From Muraenolepis orangiensis (lineage: Eukaryota; Chordata; Actinopteri; Gadiformes; Muraenolepididae): a stretch of 64,000 nt of DNA. Location: NCBI GenBank assembly GCA_027704905.1, contig CM051005.1:16373544-16437543 (forward strand), written 5' to 3'. Shown here piece after piece: positions 32,458 through 44,444 of this stretch (position 1 is the stretch's first letter; every line of letters starts with the position of its first letter). A program made the translations under genes and the position numbers. The notes beneath the pieces are model-generated. The model was not told the DNA's origin. It was given only the letters and a program-made list of their open reading frames with translations, and ran no database searches.

Positions 32458-34224
32458 ATGTATGATTTGTATTATTAATAATGGGCCCCTATTGTACCAC
32501 CAGACGTGACGTTGATTCACCATTCCAAGCCATTGCAAAATCGACACTCTCGTGAATCGTCCTACCGGTCTACCCCAGTCTGGACTGTACCAACTGGTAG
32601 GCTAATCTTTGTCCCTCAGACAGCATACCTGGTGGTAAAACAGAGGCCCTTCAAAACCTAGGGTCGATGTTTACTTACAAACCTGAGCGAGACGTGTCTT
32701 TGTCTATTTTTCTATTTTACATGAGTGTTAAAAAGACTGAAAATCATTCCTGACTTTCCTTTTATATGCGTTTTATATGAATTAATGGGGAGTCAGATTG
32801 TACTTCCTTCTGTGGAAGAATGTGTGTGTGTGTGAGTTTGAGAGAGAGAGATTGAGAGGGAGTGTGTGTTTGTGTTTGTGCGACAACGATGCATTATTGC
32901 AGTATTAGAAAATGTGGATTCATCAAATAACACAATCACAGATTTTGTAGTTGTATTCCTGAAAAACACATTTCTAAATGTATTTTTTTGTAAACTTTCC
33001 AATTTAATAAAATTTTAATGTGGCTGAATGCTGTTTTAATTAAAGAAGCCGATCATTGCAAAGAACATTCATCTGGTCGTCTGATTTCTATTTCTGATTT
33101 TCAAATCAGTGTGCTGGTAATCAAATTGCATTTTCTTCATTATTTTTTTTCTCCCTACATTCCTTCAATTGAAAAAAAACGGTGATCACATCAACACATA
33201 TCTCCCCTTCGCACCGCAGGAACCCCACGCCACATGTCCCCCCGTATATAATAAATTGGTGTATATTAAGCCACCCTTGCACGCTTCATGGGGGGGCTGA
33301 CCTTGGCCGCACTCGTCCAGCCCAGTCTCACTGATCAATTACGAACTCTGGTGGGCTCGGCGCTGGCTGGCATATGGGCGCTTACAGCCACAAGAGTGGA
33401 GGAGAAAGCGGGGGTATCATTTCATGTGGAGATCAGGGGCTATAAGGCCCAGTGAATGGGTGGATTTAGAGTTAGGGGTGCTGGCGCTGTGAATGTGAGG
33501 GGGGAGGGGGGAGGGGGGAGGGGGGGGGATAGGGTAGGGGGTCCCAGCTCCCCGAAGCGGTGGCAGTGAAAGGGATCTCCCGCAAATCTGGGAAGAGGCT
33601 TGTTTGGGAATATTCATGATGAGGAGGCGTCATTAATTCATGTGCCCGTGTCTTCTCCTTCTCCCGTGGATCATCTTTTTGGTAAACAAGCGTCCCGGGG
33701 CCAGCGACTCCACTCCTACACCACTCGCCTCTGTGCGTCCCACTCCGTGTTTGCGATGTAGTTTGCTGGATAGTGTTGCCCCCTCGACAGAGCAATACGG
33801 GGTGTTTTTGTGTACTCTGCTGTATTGCCTTTGTAGCGGGGCCGTGCAACAGATGGCCCCCACTGCTGGGGAGACATAAAAGAGGCCAAAACACACAGCC
33901 TTTATTTCTCACAGCGAGCCGTGCGGCCCTGAGAGAGCCTTTTCTCAAGCTTGTGCTTAGACTTTTCCGCCATTTGAAACATTCTGGGTTTAATTTACCA
34001 CCCCTCCCTCCTTTTTTCTTCTTCTTCTTTTTTTCTGTCTGTCTTGTATTTTGAAGATTTGTGTCTGTGTGCACATATTCTTTGTTTACTTTTTCCTTAG
34101 CTTAACTCTCCTAAGCCTTCAGGGTCCTGCTCACACTGCTGACTCGAGGGGAATCTGGAGAAGGGCCCTAGAAGGCGACACAGAAGGGTGCTGGCGTTAC
34201 AGTGATTAGTAAGTGATGAGGCCT

Positions 34225-34436
34225 TGTGGTCCATCATGGTCCTGGTGCTTGCTCCTCAAAGTCTTAGGGTTGAAAGACTGGAAAGATACCGGGTTCGATC
34301 CCCATCTTGCTCAGCAGCCTAACCGGCACGCTGTTCCCGAAGCAAGACGCCTATTTTATAGCGCCTTAATTCTATGCCGTAAAATGATTCTAAAACCATT
34401 CGCTTTGGATAAAAGCGTCTATACGACGAAATAGGA
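34225..34436 (+). mobile_element. tRNA-derived SINE
   Basis: B-box-like ataccgggttcgatccccat and tail ctttggataaaagcgtctat, the reverse complement of the agacgcttttatccaaag block typical of fish SINEs. Confidence 0.65.
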
Positions 34437-35654
34437 AATATCGGCAACCTCCACCGCGAGCGTAACCTCCGCACACACATACACACACAGGCACCTCGAA
34501 GTCGCAACCTTTTTACCGCCATCTCTGAGGTGAGACCTCCCCGGGGGCGTGGCCTCACGCTGCTGATTGATAGTCTGAACATCACGCCGACCCGATGCTC
34601 ACTGGCGGTCGGCCTCATTCTACACACGACACAAAGAAGCCCATGTCTGGTGGAAGGCCTGCCGAGGTCTGTGACCCAGCAGACGGACACAAAAGCCCTG
34701 CCCTCCTCCCCCACCTCCTCGTCCTTGTCCTGTCCCTTTAGCCCGGCCTCCATCCTACAACCCCTGTCTCTTCTTCTTCTTCTTCTTCTCCTCTTCTTCT
34801 TTTTCTTCTTCTCCCCCCCCACCCCTCTTTATCGCGTCTCCCAGCCGCTTGAATAGGCGCTGTGGTTGGTCAATAAATCCAGTGATTCAGGGGGTGGACA
34901 GTTGCCACCGTGTTAGCATTTGTTCACAGGCTTGTCGGAGGGCCGGGCCCCGCCCCACCGCTCTTTGTCCGCCGTGGTCCCTCGACAGGTTAGAAGTCAA
35001 TGGAGGGCCTTGTGCGGAGGTGGCAGGGGCCAGGAGGGAGCCGCCCCCGCCCCCCACCCCCTAGCCCCCTGCATGGAAGTTCACATAGGAGGAGGGGGAG
35101 GGAGGAGAGGAGAGGACCGCCTCATATCTGTGACACTTGTTAGTGTGGCTTCTACACAACGGCCCCGGGCTTGTCTTCCTTCCTGTCCCATAGGGACCTC
35201 CACACTCCCTTACTCCAACCCCCAACCCCCTATCCATGCAAGGTCCAGACCCCTGCATTAAACCAGCTGGGGGTGTTGTGGTGGTGGTGGTGGTGGTGGC
35301 GGCGGCGGCGGTGGTGGGTGGGTAAGACGATCTGCACTTAGAGGCCGGGAGTGACCGCGCTGAATGGACAGTTGCAAGTGTATCTCACAATCTTATTTTA
35401 CACGGCGGACTCACAATAAGGTCAGAGGTTCTCGTTGTTCCCTCCCTGCTCTGCTCTCCCCAGTCCCCGCCTGTCATTTGCGCTAACCGGTGGCTGATAT
35501 GATATGTTTAATCCTCTCATCTGCACCACGGCCTAATGATGAGGTAGGCCGGTGTGAGCTGAGGTCGGTCGGGTGTCGCTGTGGAGGAACTGTGGATGAC
35601 TCTCATGCTGGGCCAGAGGAGAAAGGCATGGGAACGGCCTCCCTGGGAGGGAAG

Positions 35655-35776
35655 AAAAGGGAGGGAGGGAGGGAGGGAGGGAGGGAGGGAGAGAGAAACC
35701 TATAGATAGAGAAACAAATGCTGGTGTCTTTTGGGAGACAGAAAGCGAGTAGACAGAAAAAGACGTGCCCAGAGAG

Positions 35777-35868
<92 letters not shown>
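35655..35868. repeat. (GGGA)n and (GA)n purine tracts
   Basis: gggagggagggagggaggga at 35657-35692, and a (GA)n array with gg interruptions from 35776 to 35868. Confidence 0.95.
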
Positions 35869-36664
35869 CTTAGAGCCACAGCTGAGGCCTAAGAAGTAAC
35901 TGTCATGAGAAGATGAGAGTTGCCATGGCCACCCAGGAGCCTCTCAGCAAGCATGTGTGAAGCTTTTGCGGAGGCTTTTCGGGGCCCCGGCCGGTGCATT
36001 GCATGCCCCGACCAGGGATTATGTGCATAAGTGATGAGCAGCTAAGCCGGCAGGTGAAGGAGGGAGGCCTCCGGGACAAGGAGCAGGCCATCCCTCAGGA
36101 CACCACCCCAGAAAAGAGCAGGGACTTGTTCCCAAGTGAGGCTGATCTCCTGTGTGAAGGGATCTCAGCCAGAGGTCCTTGAGTGCTGAAAGGGCATCTC
36201 CTGGGCTGCTTTCACCCAGCAAAGTGGCCAAAACGGCAGTCTGGTGAGTCATCTTGAGTGGTGATAATGGGCCATCTTCACTTTCATAAATCCAAGTGCA
36301 AACACACTTGTGGATATGGACTGGGGATATGTGTATGGACTCAGATAAGCCGTGGCTGCTTGGCACATCGCAAGGGGCGTCTTTTCAGTGGGATAGAGTG
36401 GATTGGCGAGGTGGTGGACGGCATTAAACAGGGGGAGCAAAAAAATGATATTTATTTACAATTCAAACTGAAATATACGTCAAAGTAGATGATAGATTTG
36501 CATATGTTATTTGTATTAATTGAATATATTAATTTTTATTCATGTTTCACCGCAGCCGCCACAAAGCTTCATCTTTCAACTCCCCAAAATCAACAGCTTT
36601 TTGTTTTTTTCTGCCCCATAATATCCATGGCCTAAATGGAATGTGTTTGAGCCCCCGTGACACA

Positions 36665-36715
36665 ATGAAACTACATTCCCATGGTACAATGAAACTACAT
36701 TCCCATGGTGCAACA
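36665..36715. promoter_or_regulatory. Tandem pair of ZNF143/THAP11-like motifs
   Basis: aactacattcccatgg occurs twice, 24 bp apart, each with a preceding atga; the second continues tgcaac. It resembles the vertebrate actacaattcccagcatgc motif but lacks one base of the a/t run. Function is unproven. Confidence 0.35.
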
Positions 36716-39700
36716 GGGAGAAACTTCACAGCCCACCCGCCTCCCCCCCTGCTACCTTTTCAGGACCACGGTATCCCTGAGCATATTAACATGTAAATAC
36801 ACTTAGATACTCTGACAATACACCGAAATGCATATAATCTACATGTTAACGAGGCCTTTAAAGACTTTTTGCGCTGCTGAATGTGGTTTAGAAACACTTT
36901 CATGTCTGGGTTTTAAAAAATTTAATGTGAGGCCTCTTTTAGAAATTGTTAAACCGTTTTTTTCTTCTTCTTCTTCAACTTGATGAGGGATAAGGCGGCG
37001 GCCGGCATCCCTTTCAAAGGGACTCCAGTCAATAAGACTTCAGTCTCGTTTGCCTTTGCTGCCGAGTGCAAGGTCTAAATGCAGACCCCTTAAGAAAAGA
37101 AACTAGCCTAAGGTGACAGATGGCAAGTTGTTATGCTCCTAGTAGGAACTCAGGAAAAAAAACGGTTGCTATGGTTGCGTCTCCTCCGCGGTGGTACGGA
37201 GCATCCCTCCCGCCATGTTCCGCTGACTCGGAATTAAGATGACTTGAAAACCAGGCTCAGGTTCGTTGTTGACAAACATGAGCCTGGATGAGTCCGCTAA
37301 TCCCAACCCACCCCATCCCACCCACACCCCCAACCCCCCCCACCCTACCCGGCTTTTTGTCCATTGAGGTTCATTGCCGTATCAACAGCCGTGAATAAAA
37401 ACGCAACAGAAAACAAACCTTTGTTTTTTGTTTTGTTTGTCCTCCCCTTTCTTATCTCTGCCCTCCACCCCTTTCCTTTTTTTTTATTTAAATTTTTTGG
37501 TTTTACATCTCCGCCTCCAGTAAATTCACCCAATATTTTGGATTTTCTGCATCACCACGGCAACCGGTTATTTCCCATCCTCCTCCTCTTCCTCCGGGCA
37601 ACCCCTGACCTCTTCCCCCAGTCCCTACTGCTGTATCCACTACAACCACCACCACCACCACTCCGTCACCTCCATTGATACCCCTCCACCACCCTCACCC
37701 CACCCCTTTCCCCAGTCTTTTTTTTTTTTTTTGTCCAAAATAAAACAAAGCATGGGAGTGAATGGGCTCTGAGGTAGGTAAATGTATTCAGTGACATCAG
37801 CCGGGACGATTCCATTCTGGCCGATTCCTGTACCACTTGTTTCCAGCCTTGTCTGGGGGCCGGACACTCTGTTGGGCCCATTGTTCCCTGTGTATTCCAC
37901 ACAGGCCCGCAATTAATGGAGGCCTTGTCTAAGGCTCCTGGAGCAGAAACTGCTCAAAAACCGGGACAAAAGGCAGGCGGGACCCGGGGGCTGGGAGTTG
38001 CCATGGAAGACCACAGACCCTCCCACTGCTACCTCCTTTCCCAACTCCCCCTCTCTCAGAGGAGGGGGTGGTGGTGTGGGGGGGCATTCAAAGAGAGGGA
38101 GAGGGTGGGATGGAGGAGCAAGCCACGGCCCTGGATGAGATGTTTAAGTGATTCCCTCTGTCCGAATCCCCCCCCCCCCCCACACACACCTCCCCATCTG
38201 CCCCTGCATATTTGAACGGCCTCCCCTGGCATTGATGGCTAGGATGATCATTTAGCTACCCTTCTCCCCTTAAACCATGGGGGTGATATGAGGCCGCTGG
38301 CAGGTGAGGAGGGAGATGAGCCAGTGAGCTGGCAGGAAACCCTGTATTACACGGACATTACAAGGACATCCTGCTGCACCCAAATGGTCCTTTTTTGGGT
38401 TTAAGGGGGACAGGGGATAGGGTAGCGGGGGTTAGGGCATTCCACTCCTGTACCAAAAGGTACCTGGTCCGATACCCAATGTCTGAAGCCTTACCACTGT
38501 GGCTTTGGGGGGAAGAAGTGACAAAATTGTCAAATTGTTTGACACATCAATCAACTGCCAATTCATCCATGTTTTCTTTCCCTCGTGGGAAATCACGGCC
38601 TGAGATCAAGTGTGATGTGATGTCAACGTCTCTCTCTCTGATACGTTCAACTCAGGTTAATTTGGTGCTAGTACACAAATGCTGTCTGTACCCACTTTCT
38701 CCTGACGGTGTCTCAGCTCTCACTCCCTCCTGGGCAGCCTTGCAGGTTCACACACTGGTACGGATCAGGGCCGCAGGGCCTACCAACCCCATCCCCCGCT
38801 CAGGACCACTGAATGTCCCGTTCCGTTCAGGCCACAGCGGATAAGATAAGACATAGTGTGTTGTGGGTGGTTGCACTGCAACTGGCTAATATTAACACAG
38901 TATAAGTAATATGTAAGGCTTTTGCTTTAAATGTGTAAATAGTGTTGTTCTTTTAGTTTTTAACCTTGTTGTTTTCCTCTGTTATGTATTTAGGTATTTA
39001 TGTATCACATAATAATACTTTATGTAAAGGGTCTTTGAGTTACATGTATGGGGGACTTATCTCCCCTATGGGTTGGAGAGAGGGAGCATTGAACAGTCCC
39101 CCCCCCCGCCCCCCTTACAGCAGGTTAAGTTAAGTGTCTTCTTCAAGGGTGTGTTGACAGGTAGCCGTTGAGTTGGAAGATGAGCTCACTTAACACACAA
39201 CACCCCCCCCCCCCCCCCCCCCCCACACACTCTCAATTCTCTCTTGTTTAAACAAGCGATAGATCGGAGCCACCGTGATGACCTACAGCTTCTGGGGTCA
39301 GTTCACTTCTGAAGCTCCAGGAGCTTTGCTGGGGTCTATCAAGGAGGGTTGGTGGTGGTGTGACCACTGATGAACCTGTACCAGATGGATCCTGGAGGCC
39401 AACACACACGCCGCCAAGGGGAAAGGAGACAGCGCCTGTCAGGGAAGCCTGAACACATTAAACACCCAGACTCGTCTTGACACTTTTTTTTTTTCATTTT
39501 AAAGAGCATATCATATTTTTTATTGAGATTAACTAATTAGTACTAACTATTAATCACTTAATTATTAATTATTGCTCACGGAGGTGATTCCAACCATTTT
39601 CCTTATAAAAAAAAGACAAGAAAAAAGTAATAATGCACAAATATGATTGAAGTCGAATCATTAAATCATTATCAGAAGCTTATATCTCAAACACATTTAT

Positions 39701-40264
39701 ATTTACCTTCAATAATGAAAAAAACAACTTCTCTCATATATGCATCATAGTATCATATCGTAGTTAGATGTATAGTGTTTTCCCTATACCGTCAATTGAA
39801 TGCTGCTGTAACATTAAATCGGTCATTCTGTTTAGTTTTATTTAGTTTCAGATATTTGTCTGCGATGTTTTTTTTTTAAAGTAACAAATTAATGAATTGA
39901 TTTCGTTGTATATAACACAGTGAAAACTTCAGTGAGAATTTCAGCGACATTGATTGCGTTTCTACTTCGTCAGGCTTAAGTAATGCATGGAGTGTGTCAG
40001 GAGGTTTTGATACAGGGAGATCATGGGAGGTCTCCTCAGACCTCACCGTGTTCACCAGTTCAGCTGAGGAAACACAAGAACACACACTCCTTTTCACACA
40101 CACCGCATCAACAGCACGCATTCCACCTGCCCAGCGCGAGATTTGCATCAAAAAGAAAACAGTTGTATATTTATTCACCGAACTTTTTTTGAATAATCTC
40201 ATGAGACGAAGTTAATTCCATTCTGGGATATTTATTTCAAGCGCTGTGCTTTACGATTCGTCAA

Positions 40265-40450
40265 CGGCCGCGGACGTTAGCCAATGAGCGGCCGCCTCGC
40301 GCGAGCCCCGCCATCACTTACCCAGCCCGCGCCGCGCGCTCATTGGAGGGAACGCGATAGTAGGGCTCGCTTTAAGACGCGCCTTTAAGAGCACTTTAAC
40401 ACGAGCCGTTCGCGTGCAGGCGGGCCACCCCATAAATAAGAAATCGGGTT
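40265..40450 (+). promoter_or_regulatory. Core promoter of her6 (Hes1-like N-box/TATA block)
   Basis: A CpG-rich block with CCAAT boxes in both orientations (gccaatgagcg at about 40280, ctcattggagg at about 40339). The 40399-40419 stretch (acacgagccgttcgcgtgca) reproduces, from memory, the N-box region of the mouse Hes1 promoter. A TATA-like ataaata follows at 40432-40438. N boxes (cacgag) are where HES1 represses its own gene. The paired RBPJ sites (gtgggaa) expected just upstream are not seen. Confidence 0.7.
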
Positions 40451-40682
40451 AAAGTAGCAGTGTGGATTTGACGTCTTCATTGGTTGGTGTTCGTCGTAAA
40501 AATAAAAAACAAATCGCTATTTCTAAACGTCTGCACAAGAGACAGGTGCGGAGTTGGGGTTTATCCTGACTGGAGGCATATCAACACAGGATTCATGCAT
40601 GTATGAACTTTTTTGGCAGCAGAAAAGTTATTTTTGGCAGCAGAATAAGGTGTTTTATTTGTGTGGTTCAAACAAACCGAAG

Positions 40683-41882
40683 ATGCCCGCCGACTCTCTG
40701 GAGAGGTCCTCGCCGTCTTCCGTCGCCGCTACTCCATCGAGCGGCACCGCCACACCTGAGAAGCCGAGAACCTTCTCCGAAAACCGAAAGGTATGTTGAA
40801 TACCGGAATATATCGCGTCAATGGTTCAATGACAGCATTCCAATCGAAAAATATATAAGTATGCTATTGGCTATTTAAATGCAACGCAATGTACTAAGTT
40901 TGAGTTTGTTTCCTCTCTGTGTTTAAAGTCCTCTAAACCAATCATGGAAAAGAGGAGACGCGCGCGCATCAACGAGAGCCTCGGGCAACTGAAGACGCTC
41001 ATCCTGCACGCGCTTAAGAAAGACGTAAGGACGGAGGATAACTGATTGTTATTATTACAGTAACGCGTGTTTTCCATCTTTTCCTTTATAACAGTCCAAA
41101 CGACATTACACGTGTAGCCTTATATTCTTCACCGTTTCTTTTTTAGAGCTCGAGACATTCCAAGCTGGAGAAGGCGGACATCCTTGAGATGACCGTGAAA
41201 CACCTCAGAGGCCTGCAGCGAATCCAGGTGACAGGTGTGTAGGAAACCCCATAACCCCGTTTAAACCCTGACGTTTGAAAAGTGCGCTGCAGTGCATTTT
41301 TAAGACCCCACAAACACTTAATGCCTATTTAATTTGTGTATGAAGAGCCTATACTATAATCGGTTTTCCTTTGCAGCGGCAGTCAACGCGGACCCGTCTG
41401 CGCTGGGGAAATACAGGGCTGGCTTCGGCGAGTGCGTCGGAGAGGTCACGCGCTTTCTGTCCACCTGCGAAGGAGCGAGCACAGAAGTGCGCACGCGCCT
41501 CCTCGGCCACCTGGCCGCCTGCGCGTCGCAGATGAGCACCGCGAACTGCACCGCTCGGCGCGACGGCCAAGTCGCCTCGTACCCCCCGCATCCTCTCGGA
41601 CTCGGGCTGACGACGACGGTCTTGCAACTACCAGGGACCACTTTACCTGCACCGCAGATTAATGGAATTCCGCGTAAAAGCGCTGCGGCTGATGTGATGA
41701 AGTTGTGCGGTGGATTTCAGGTAGTGCCGGCGCAGGACGGCCACTTTGCGTTCCTCATTCCCAACGCGGCTCTCGCGCCGCTGCAGAGCGCTCTCAACTG
41801 CCAGCCCACCGCGCATGCGGCGGTGACGTCACCTGTTCCGCCTCATCCTGCGACGGCGGACTCTGTGTGGAGACCCTGGTGA
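40683..41882 (+). CDS. her6: Hairy/E(spl)-type bHLH-Orange repressor (Hes1/Her6)
   Basis: Four exons (40683-40790, 40929-41024, 41147-41234, 41377-41882) give 265 aa in frame. The N terminus MPADSLERSSPSSVAATPSS and the family-defining Pro in the basic region (SSKPIMEKRRRARINESL) identify a Hes1-class factor. Helix-loop-helix spans about 45-95 (HSKLEKADILEMTVKHLRGL). The Orange domain starts near ADPSALGKYRAGFGECVGEV. The Groucho/TLE-recruiting WRPW is at the very C terminus. Hes1 proteins bind N boxes and repress proneural genes in response to Notch, with an autoregulatory oscillation. An in-frame upstream ATG at 40554 exists, but the MPAD start matches the family. LILHALKKD has His where Hes1 usually has Asp. 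Synteny with atp13a3, cpn2 and cldn1 favours hes1/her6 over her9/hes4. Confidence 0.92.
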
Positions 41883-42078
41883 AATGATGTTTCTTTTAAA
41901 AGGACAATAAGTGAGAGACATTTTTTTTGTATATATTTTTGTAAATGATTTTCAGATGTTTATAGACGTTATGTTCTTACACATTCAATTGCATTGAGAG
42001 CCATTCTTGTTTCGTTTGTTTTGGTTTGACTCATGAGGTTACAGTTTACATTTTATAGTTTTATAAATATTTTCACTA

Positions 42079-42084
42079 AATAAA
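42079..42084 (+). terminator. Likely poly(A) signal of her6
   Basis: aataaa about 200 bp after the stop codon, in an AT-rich 3'UTR typical of short-lived Hes mRNAs. Confidence 0.7.
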
Positions 42085-42167
42085 ATATCCTTTGAATAAT
42101 TTGATCGTAATTGACCCAACGACATTTGTGAATATCAATATATTCATCTTAAATAGCTGGTCTATGA

Positions 42168-42320
42168 GCAGGGGCGGACTGGCCATCGGGGTACCGGTAG
42201 TTTTCCCGGTGGGCCGCTGGGTCAGTGGTAATCGGTATAAAAAACGAACAAAAGTCAATAATAGTGGCTGGCCGATTAACTTTGATCCACGTGGTCCCGC
42301 CCCTTTCCCTTGAGATGTTG
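42168..42320. mobile_element. DNA-transposon fragment
   Basis: Begins gcaggggcggactggccatc, followed by cccggtgggccgctgggtca. This is the terminal sequence of a widespread fish DNA-transposon family, probably hAT-like (from memory). No second terminus was found. Confidence 0.45.
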
Positions 42321-43379
42321 GCTGTCGCCCGTCAATCAGACACTGCGTGCGCAGTGAGATGCATGTGGCAGCATTGGCTGTGGACCTAAGCTAGGCTAAG
42401 CAAGTTGTTTGTGTGAAAAAATGTAACTTATCACGCTATAAAGGAAAGGAAGAAGAAAAATAAGGCTCAAGGCAGATGGGAAAATTATCATTCGGACACA
42501 TTAGTATGAACGTTTTTCGTGCCATATTTTGTGAGTAAAACAACAAATTCCAGCATCTTACTCTGCCGGCTCTGCTAGAGTTAAAATGTTCAATGCGAAC
42601 GTGCGAACAATGCCAAAAAGCTTTGTTACTCATAATCAAAATAACTGAACTTAATCTCAGAGCTATCTGCTTCAGCATTGTATTGTCACATAATCACATT
42701 ATTTTTGACGTTTTTCATGCGATATATCATGAGAACCTGAGCTAGTGCTTTGAAAAAAGTATCCACCCGAACATTCCTGGCTCACCCCAACTGCCCTTCA
42801 ATCCTCTTGTCAGTCTACTAGGTCTACAGTTCTATACAATGAATAGCATTTTAGAAACAATGAGGTACAAAAGTTGATTACATGAATGAAATGGCTTTTG
42901 CACCTATCAACAACATCACAAGACTACAATGACATGGTGTAGCCTACTAGGAAAAACATTCTGAATAGAAGGTAAATAATAAAACTTTAACTAAAATAAA
43001 CATGGCTGAACATTTCTGGTTAATTGCATTGAATGAGTTTCATAACCAAATTATAACCAGCCTTATAATAATAATACATTATAAGATAGGATATATATAC
43101 TGTATATATAAGATAAGGGTAAATAGCAAGTATGCAAATTTAGCACACTTTGTGGAAAGACCAAAGCGGTCATTACACATGGGTATTTTGGTGCAGTTCT
43201 GATCCCCCCAGTTATCAGTGCTGGAGACCTAAGTGGGTGTTTGAGTCTAAGTGTCTTGGACAGGTGAGGGCATGGATTGTAATATCAATGAATACCACCG
43301 ACCAAACCATAGGGGTTGTGGTGCTGAAGACAGAGGTTAATGGCTTTGGAAACACTCCCCTCCTTGGAAACCATGCCAA

Positions 43380-43945
43380 GTGTCTCGGTTGCGCAGTTGT
43401 GAGAGGTTGGTAAGCAGTTCTGGAGACCTGTGTTCGATTCTCACTGAGGTTGATATTGTGAATGATGATGTGGTAAGTATGACAATGTTTGAACTATGAC
43501 AATTGGTGAAGTATGCTGAAGTAAGAGAATCATGATCAACAAGAATCAACATACATTCATTAGTCCACAACTAATCCCTCCGATCAAATCAGAGCACTTG
43601 TCTCTGTGGTGCTGATGTCAGATATATTGGTCAACAGCTTTGGACACGTCGGTTGTGAAACTTAGTAGTTTGCATATGTGAAGGGGTTTTGGTAAAGTTC
43701 AAGGTGCCTTGAAGTTGAAGACAGGTCTCAAGCGTTGAGCAGCAGAGAACATTCCATTGTACTAGAGATGTACTAGAGAGAGAGATACCTGCTATGACAT
43801 CACCCAAGTTCATAATTGACCTTTATGGTGCCTTCCAGAGAGCTGTTTATAAACTGCTCTGAAATCATGGGTTCAATTTGTGGAGTGGATTCCCACTGAG
43901 GTGGGTGTTGTGAATGTTGATGTGGTAGTATGACAATGTGTAATA
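43380..43945. repeat. Pair of diverged local repeats
   Basis: 43431-43491 (ttctcactgaggttgatatt, gtgaatgatgatgtgg, agtatgacaatgtt) recurs in altered form at 43884-43942 (ttcccactgaggtgggtgtt, gtgaatgttgatgtgg, agtatgacaatgtg). Both lie after tRNA-like gttcgattc/gttcaattt segments, so they are probably two old SINE copies. Confidence 0.5.
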
Positions 43946-44039
43946 ATTTATATAATTGACTTATTATTATTTACTTATATATAGTAAGTTGAAGTGTTTT
44001 TAGTTAGTTGTCATATTTTTTCATTAATAGTTATATTTC

Positions 44040-44425
44040 TAGTTAGTTGTCACTTTCTCCCTCCCTTCCCTCTGTTGGGACCCAACGAGACCAGCGAGCC
44101 AAATGGACGAGACGCGACGTAGTCGGAGCTGGAGACAACGGTACTCGAGCGGGAGGGAGCCATATGGTTCTCAGTGAACTCACCCCCGACGTCGGTCTTC
44201 GGCAGATGGTTCCTAACGGTCAAGCCCTGACGTCGGTCTTCGACAGCCTTAAGTAGGGTAAATCCCAGGTGTTCATTAGCCTCAGCCGGCCCGATTACAA
44301 TGGGCAACACCTGGGATCGATTAGAGCCCTCCCTCACTCCCCCGTCGGGACAGCCCAACCCAATGGCTAGGTCCAGCTGGCAGCCAAAACACTGCATTCG
44401 GGTCCAGTTTAGTGGAAGGGCCTTC
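44040..44425. repeat. GC-rich repeat-like block of unknown class
   Basis: Carries a direct repeat gacgtcggtcttcg(g/a)cag about 40 bp apart (near 44190 and 44230) and the inverted pair tcccaggtgtt (44263-44273) / aacacctggga (44306-44316). Composition differs sharply from the AT-rich flanks, which suggests an insertion. Confidence 0.4.
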
Positions 44426-44444
44426 ACGTTCACTCGTAACAAGA

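Larger units (their letters stand above)
31813..40398. other. Gene-free stretch between atp13a3 and her6
   Basis: No coding exon was recognised on either strand. It holds simple sequence (32041-32089, 33500-33528 G-rich, 34770-34820 pyrimidine, 35275-35318 (GGT)n, 35655-35868, 37721-37734 T-run, 39205-39224 C-run), a SINE at 34225-34436 and a SINE remnant at 38395-38500. Several stretches have balanced, non-repetitive composition and may be regulatory (33590-34010, 36020-36440, 36830-37060, 37740-37960, 38190-38290). That reading is inference from position beside a hes1-type gene. Confidence 0.6.

Noticed and set aside
33472..34074. Minus-strand 200-aa open frame
   Set aside because: Begins and ends in low-complexity Lys and Pro runs, no family resemblance, no splice support.
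40554..40682. In-frame upstream ATG of her6 at 40554
   Set aside because: Would add 43 residues with no family match; MPAD at 40683 is the family start.
31813..40682. opa1, tmem44, lrrc15 or gp5 exons expected from human synteny
   Set aside because: I searched both intergenic deserts by eye and saw no matching exons; they may lie outside the window.
41349..41652. Several open frames in other phases of her6 exon 4
   Set aside because: GC-rich coding sequence opens alternative frames; the HES frame through WRPW is unambiguous.
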